The position numbers and the translations under genes were made by a program. Shown in pieces: positions 62,434-64,000 of a DNA stretch of 64,000 nt (its first letter is position 1; every line of letters starts with the position of its first letter). The notes beneath the pieces are model-generated. The model searched no databases, had not been told where the DNA came from, and worked only from the letters and a program-made list of their open reading frames with translations. The DNA is from Mucilaginibacter sp. KACC 22063 (lineage in GTDB: Bacteria > Bacteroidota > Bacteroidia > Sphingobacteriales > Sphingobacteriaceae): the NCBI RefSeq assembly GCF_028736115.1, contig NZ_CP117877.1:372001-436000 (forward strand). The letters are read 5' to 3'.

Positions 62434-63441
62434 ATGACGGAAGACCGATTTAAATATTTGTACGGGAAATATCTCAAAAATGCTCATACAGAAGCCGAAT
62501 TTCTCGAATGGTGTAAAGCAATCGACGGAGGTTTGTATGAGCAAGAACTGGAGAAATTAGCTGATGAATTATGGGACGCTGACGATCTTGATCAGGATAT
62601 GTCGCAGGCTAAGGCCGATCGAATGTTTAAATCAATCATTTCAATATCACAAAATAATGAAGATGAAAACAAGCAAAACTTCTTTTTGAAGAGGTATCGA
62701 TTTGCTGCTGCTATGATTGCCTTTTTGCTGATAAGTTCAGGCATCCTGTATTACTTTGAAGCCAACAAAAGGCCGGAGGTTACGCTAATGCAAGCCAAGT
62801 CATCGAACGAGCATGAGTTAATCAAGCTTTCGGATGGGAGTACGGTGGTTTTAAATAATCATAGCTTCTTAAAATACCCCGCATCATTTAATGGCCGGCT
62901 TAGAGAGGTGACACTTATCGGTGAAGGCTATTTTGATATTAAACATGACACCCGTCACCCGTTTATCGTGCATACGGGTAACTTATCAACTACGGTACTG
63001 GGAACAGCTTTTAATATCAATGCATATGAAAAGGGAAAAAATATTACTGTTACTGTAACGCGCGGCAAGGTGAGTGTGAGCAATGCGGATAAAGTTCTGG
63101 GGGTAATTGTACCAAATGAGCAATTATCATTTGACAAGGTGGAGGAAAGTGCGATGCAGGCGCATGTTAATTCTACACAAATTGTGCAATGGCAAAGCAA
63201 GGACATATTTTTTCAAAATATAACCATGCTGGAAGCCGCATCAGAATTAGAACAACGCTTTAACGTGAAAATAACATTTAAGCATGATGCTGTAAAAAAA
63301 TGCCGCTTTTCGGGTACGTTTCTACACGGAGAAAAACTGAAAGACATCTTGCAGGTAGTATGTGATTTTAATAACGCGACGTACAGCATAACCGATGCAG
63401 GCCAGGTAATTATTAACGGACCTGGTTGTGCTTCATTATAA
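62434..63441 (+). CDS. FecR-family anti-sigma factor (DUF4974 C-terminus)
   Basis: 335 aa. Cytoplasmic anti-sigma region 1-85, a single TM 89-108 ('RFAAAMIAFLLISSGILYYF'), periplasmic FecR domain ('VVLNNHSFLKYPASFNGRLR', 'GTAFNINAYEKGKNITVTV') and C-terminal DUF4974 ('LEQRFNVKITFKHDAVKKCR'). It relays ligand occupancy of the STN-domain receptor downstream to the sigma factor. Confidence 0.92.
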   Translation: MTEDRFKYLYGKYLKNAHTEAEFLEWCKAIDGGLYEQELEKLADELWDADDLDQDMSQAKADRMFKSIISISQNNEDENKQNFFLKRYRFAAAMIAFLLISSGILYYFEANKRPEVTLMQAKSSNEHELIKLSDGSTVVLNNHSFLKYPASFNGRLREVTLIGEGYFDIKHDTRHPFIVHTGNLSTTVLGTAFNINAYEKGKNITVTVTRGKVSVSNADKVLGVIVPNEQLSFDKVEESAMQAHVNSTQIVQWQSKDIFFQNITMLEAASELEQRFNVKITFKHDAVKKCRFSGTFLHGEKLKDILQVVCDFNNATYSITDAGQVIINGPGCASL

Positions 63442-63519
63442 TCTATAAATCACCCTTTAATTTAAACGCTTTAAACCCTACTGAATGAAAGAAATGTACT
63501 CAGCTTAATGCAACAAAAA

Positions 63520-63541
63520 ACTCCCTGTATCAGCAGGGAGT
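63520..63541 (+). terminator. Hairpin between anti-sigma factor and receptor genes
   Basis: ACTCCCTG, loop TATCAG, CAGGGAGT (8-bp stem), followed by CTAAAAATT. It may reduce read-through from fecIR into the receptor gene or terminate the fecIR transcript. Confidence 0.55.
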
Positions 63542-63624
63542 CTAAAAATTATGCCTGTTTTCGGCGCCAACCGTCCACAGGCTGTTTTAAACAATTTCAA
63601 CGATCACTTAAAACATTCAAATTT

Positions 63625-64000
63625 ATGATTTTTTCTGCAAAGTCAGCAGAAAGCAATTGGTTGCGCACACCTGCTTCCAAATATGCTCTCTTACTATCAC
63701 CGTATGTAATTCGTCAAATTATGCGTATAAGTTTATGTACCGCTATAATTCTAACAACCAGCCTTAACTTCATGTTTGCATCTTCTGTTAAAGGGCAAAA
63801 CGCTGCAAAGGTAAATGTTACCATAGAATTGAATCATGAGTCTTTTGAATCTGCCATGAGGAAGATAGAATCTAATACGCAATTCAGGTTTATTTACCGT
63901 AATGAAGATGTCAGGCTTTTAAATAATCTGACACTGGAACGGGCCTCCCGTAGTGTCAGTCAAACGCTTGATCTGATATTGGCAAATACCGCTTTCAGTT
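63625..64000 (+). CDS. SusC/RagA-type TonB-linked receptor with STN domain, partial
   Basis: ATG 63625 to the window edge, 125 codons. A basic N-terminus and signal ('LCTAIILTTSLNFMFA', cleaved near SVKGQ) lead into an STN (secretin/TonB short N-terminal) domain from about 58: 'KVNVTIELNHESFESAMRKI' and 'FRFIYRNEDVRLL'. Behind FecI/FecR this is the signalling receptor of a trans-envelope system, normally for glycan or protein-derived nutrients. The plug and barrel lie beyond the window. A SusD-like gene would be expected next. Confidence 0.85.
   Translation, partial: MIFSAKSAESNWLRTPASKYALLLSPYVIRQIMRISLCTAIILTTSLNFMFASSVKGQNAAKVNVTIELNHESFESAMRKIESNTQFRFIYRNEDVRLLNNLTLERASRSVSQTLDLILANTAFS

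Noticed and set aside
1..64000. CRISPR arrays, rRNA and tRNA genes
   Set aside because: No regularly spaced repeats, no rRNA-like sequence and no recognisable tRNA arms were seen on reading; this is by eye only and not exhaustive.

Overview
The window reads as a chromosome of a Bacteroidota bacterium, most likely Sphingobacteriaceae (Mucilaginibacter/Pedobacter-like). Supporting signs are promoters of the TTG-N19/20-TAnnTTTG type, a SusC/RagA receptor with an STN domain behind a FecI/FecR pair, a PRTRC cassette, an RteC-type protein, a CusA-type pump fused to its outer-membrane factor, and many Bacteroidota lipoproteins. Taxonomy is inferred from gene families only.

Layout. (1) 1-8.2 kb: a defence-island-like block. 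A large ATPase runs off the left edge on the minus strand. Divergent to it is a compact plus-strand operon: a 62-aa protein, a DUF3696-type ATPase, an unrecognised 275-aa protein, a GHKL/HSP90-like ATPase and a 662-aa radical SAM protein. The last four genes overlap or are separated by 2 bases. I know no named system with this composition. (2) 8.8-24.8 kb: a zinc-homeostasis locus. It runs from a COG0523 metallochaperone GTPase to a Zur/Fur-family repressor. Four near-identical inverted repeats (TGCAACA-type) look like operators. Three sit on three recognisable promoters, upstream of the GTPase, of an operon starting with a 34-aa peptide with a CxxCxxC tail, and of a methyltransferase pair. 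The fourth lies in front of the His-rich protein/TonB-receptor genes. The locus has the parts expected of a small-molecule or peptide metallophore system: a peptide, two unusual proteins, an OM receptor, a lipoprotein, an ABC exporter, a MATE exporter and two methyltransferases. That function is an inference. (3) 24.9-26.5 kb: two decayed genes, an FMN reductase and a carbamoyltransferase. (4) 26.7-33.8 kb: an isolated PRTRC cassette (E, C, F, B, ThiF and small proteins), a piece of a conjugative element without transfer genes. (5) 33.9-41 kb: a frameshifted hydrolase, then a heavy-metal RND efflux operon (Cys-rich protein, CusA-OMF fusion, adaptor) ending in a truncated His-rich ORF. (6) 41-46 kb: lipoproteins, a TPP riboswitch, a degenerate ThiD and several gene remnants. 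(7) 46-53.3 kb: an RteC-type protein, a three-gene oxoamine-synthase/TetR/unknown operon and a DUF1016 protein. (8) 53.6-59 kb: a macroglobulin/plug protein split by a homopolymer frameshift, a frameshifted lipoprotein whose start codon lies in a perfect 60-bp palindrome, and remnants. (9) 59.3-64 kb: a GH18 lipoprotein and a FecI/FecR/TonB trans-envelope signalling unit whose receptor runs off the right edge.

Several frames are broken by single-base changes (34.26, 45.4, 54.48, 56.8, 58.9 kb), two of them in homopolymers. Some may be sequencing errors, so pseudogene calls there are provisional.
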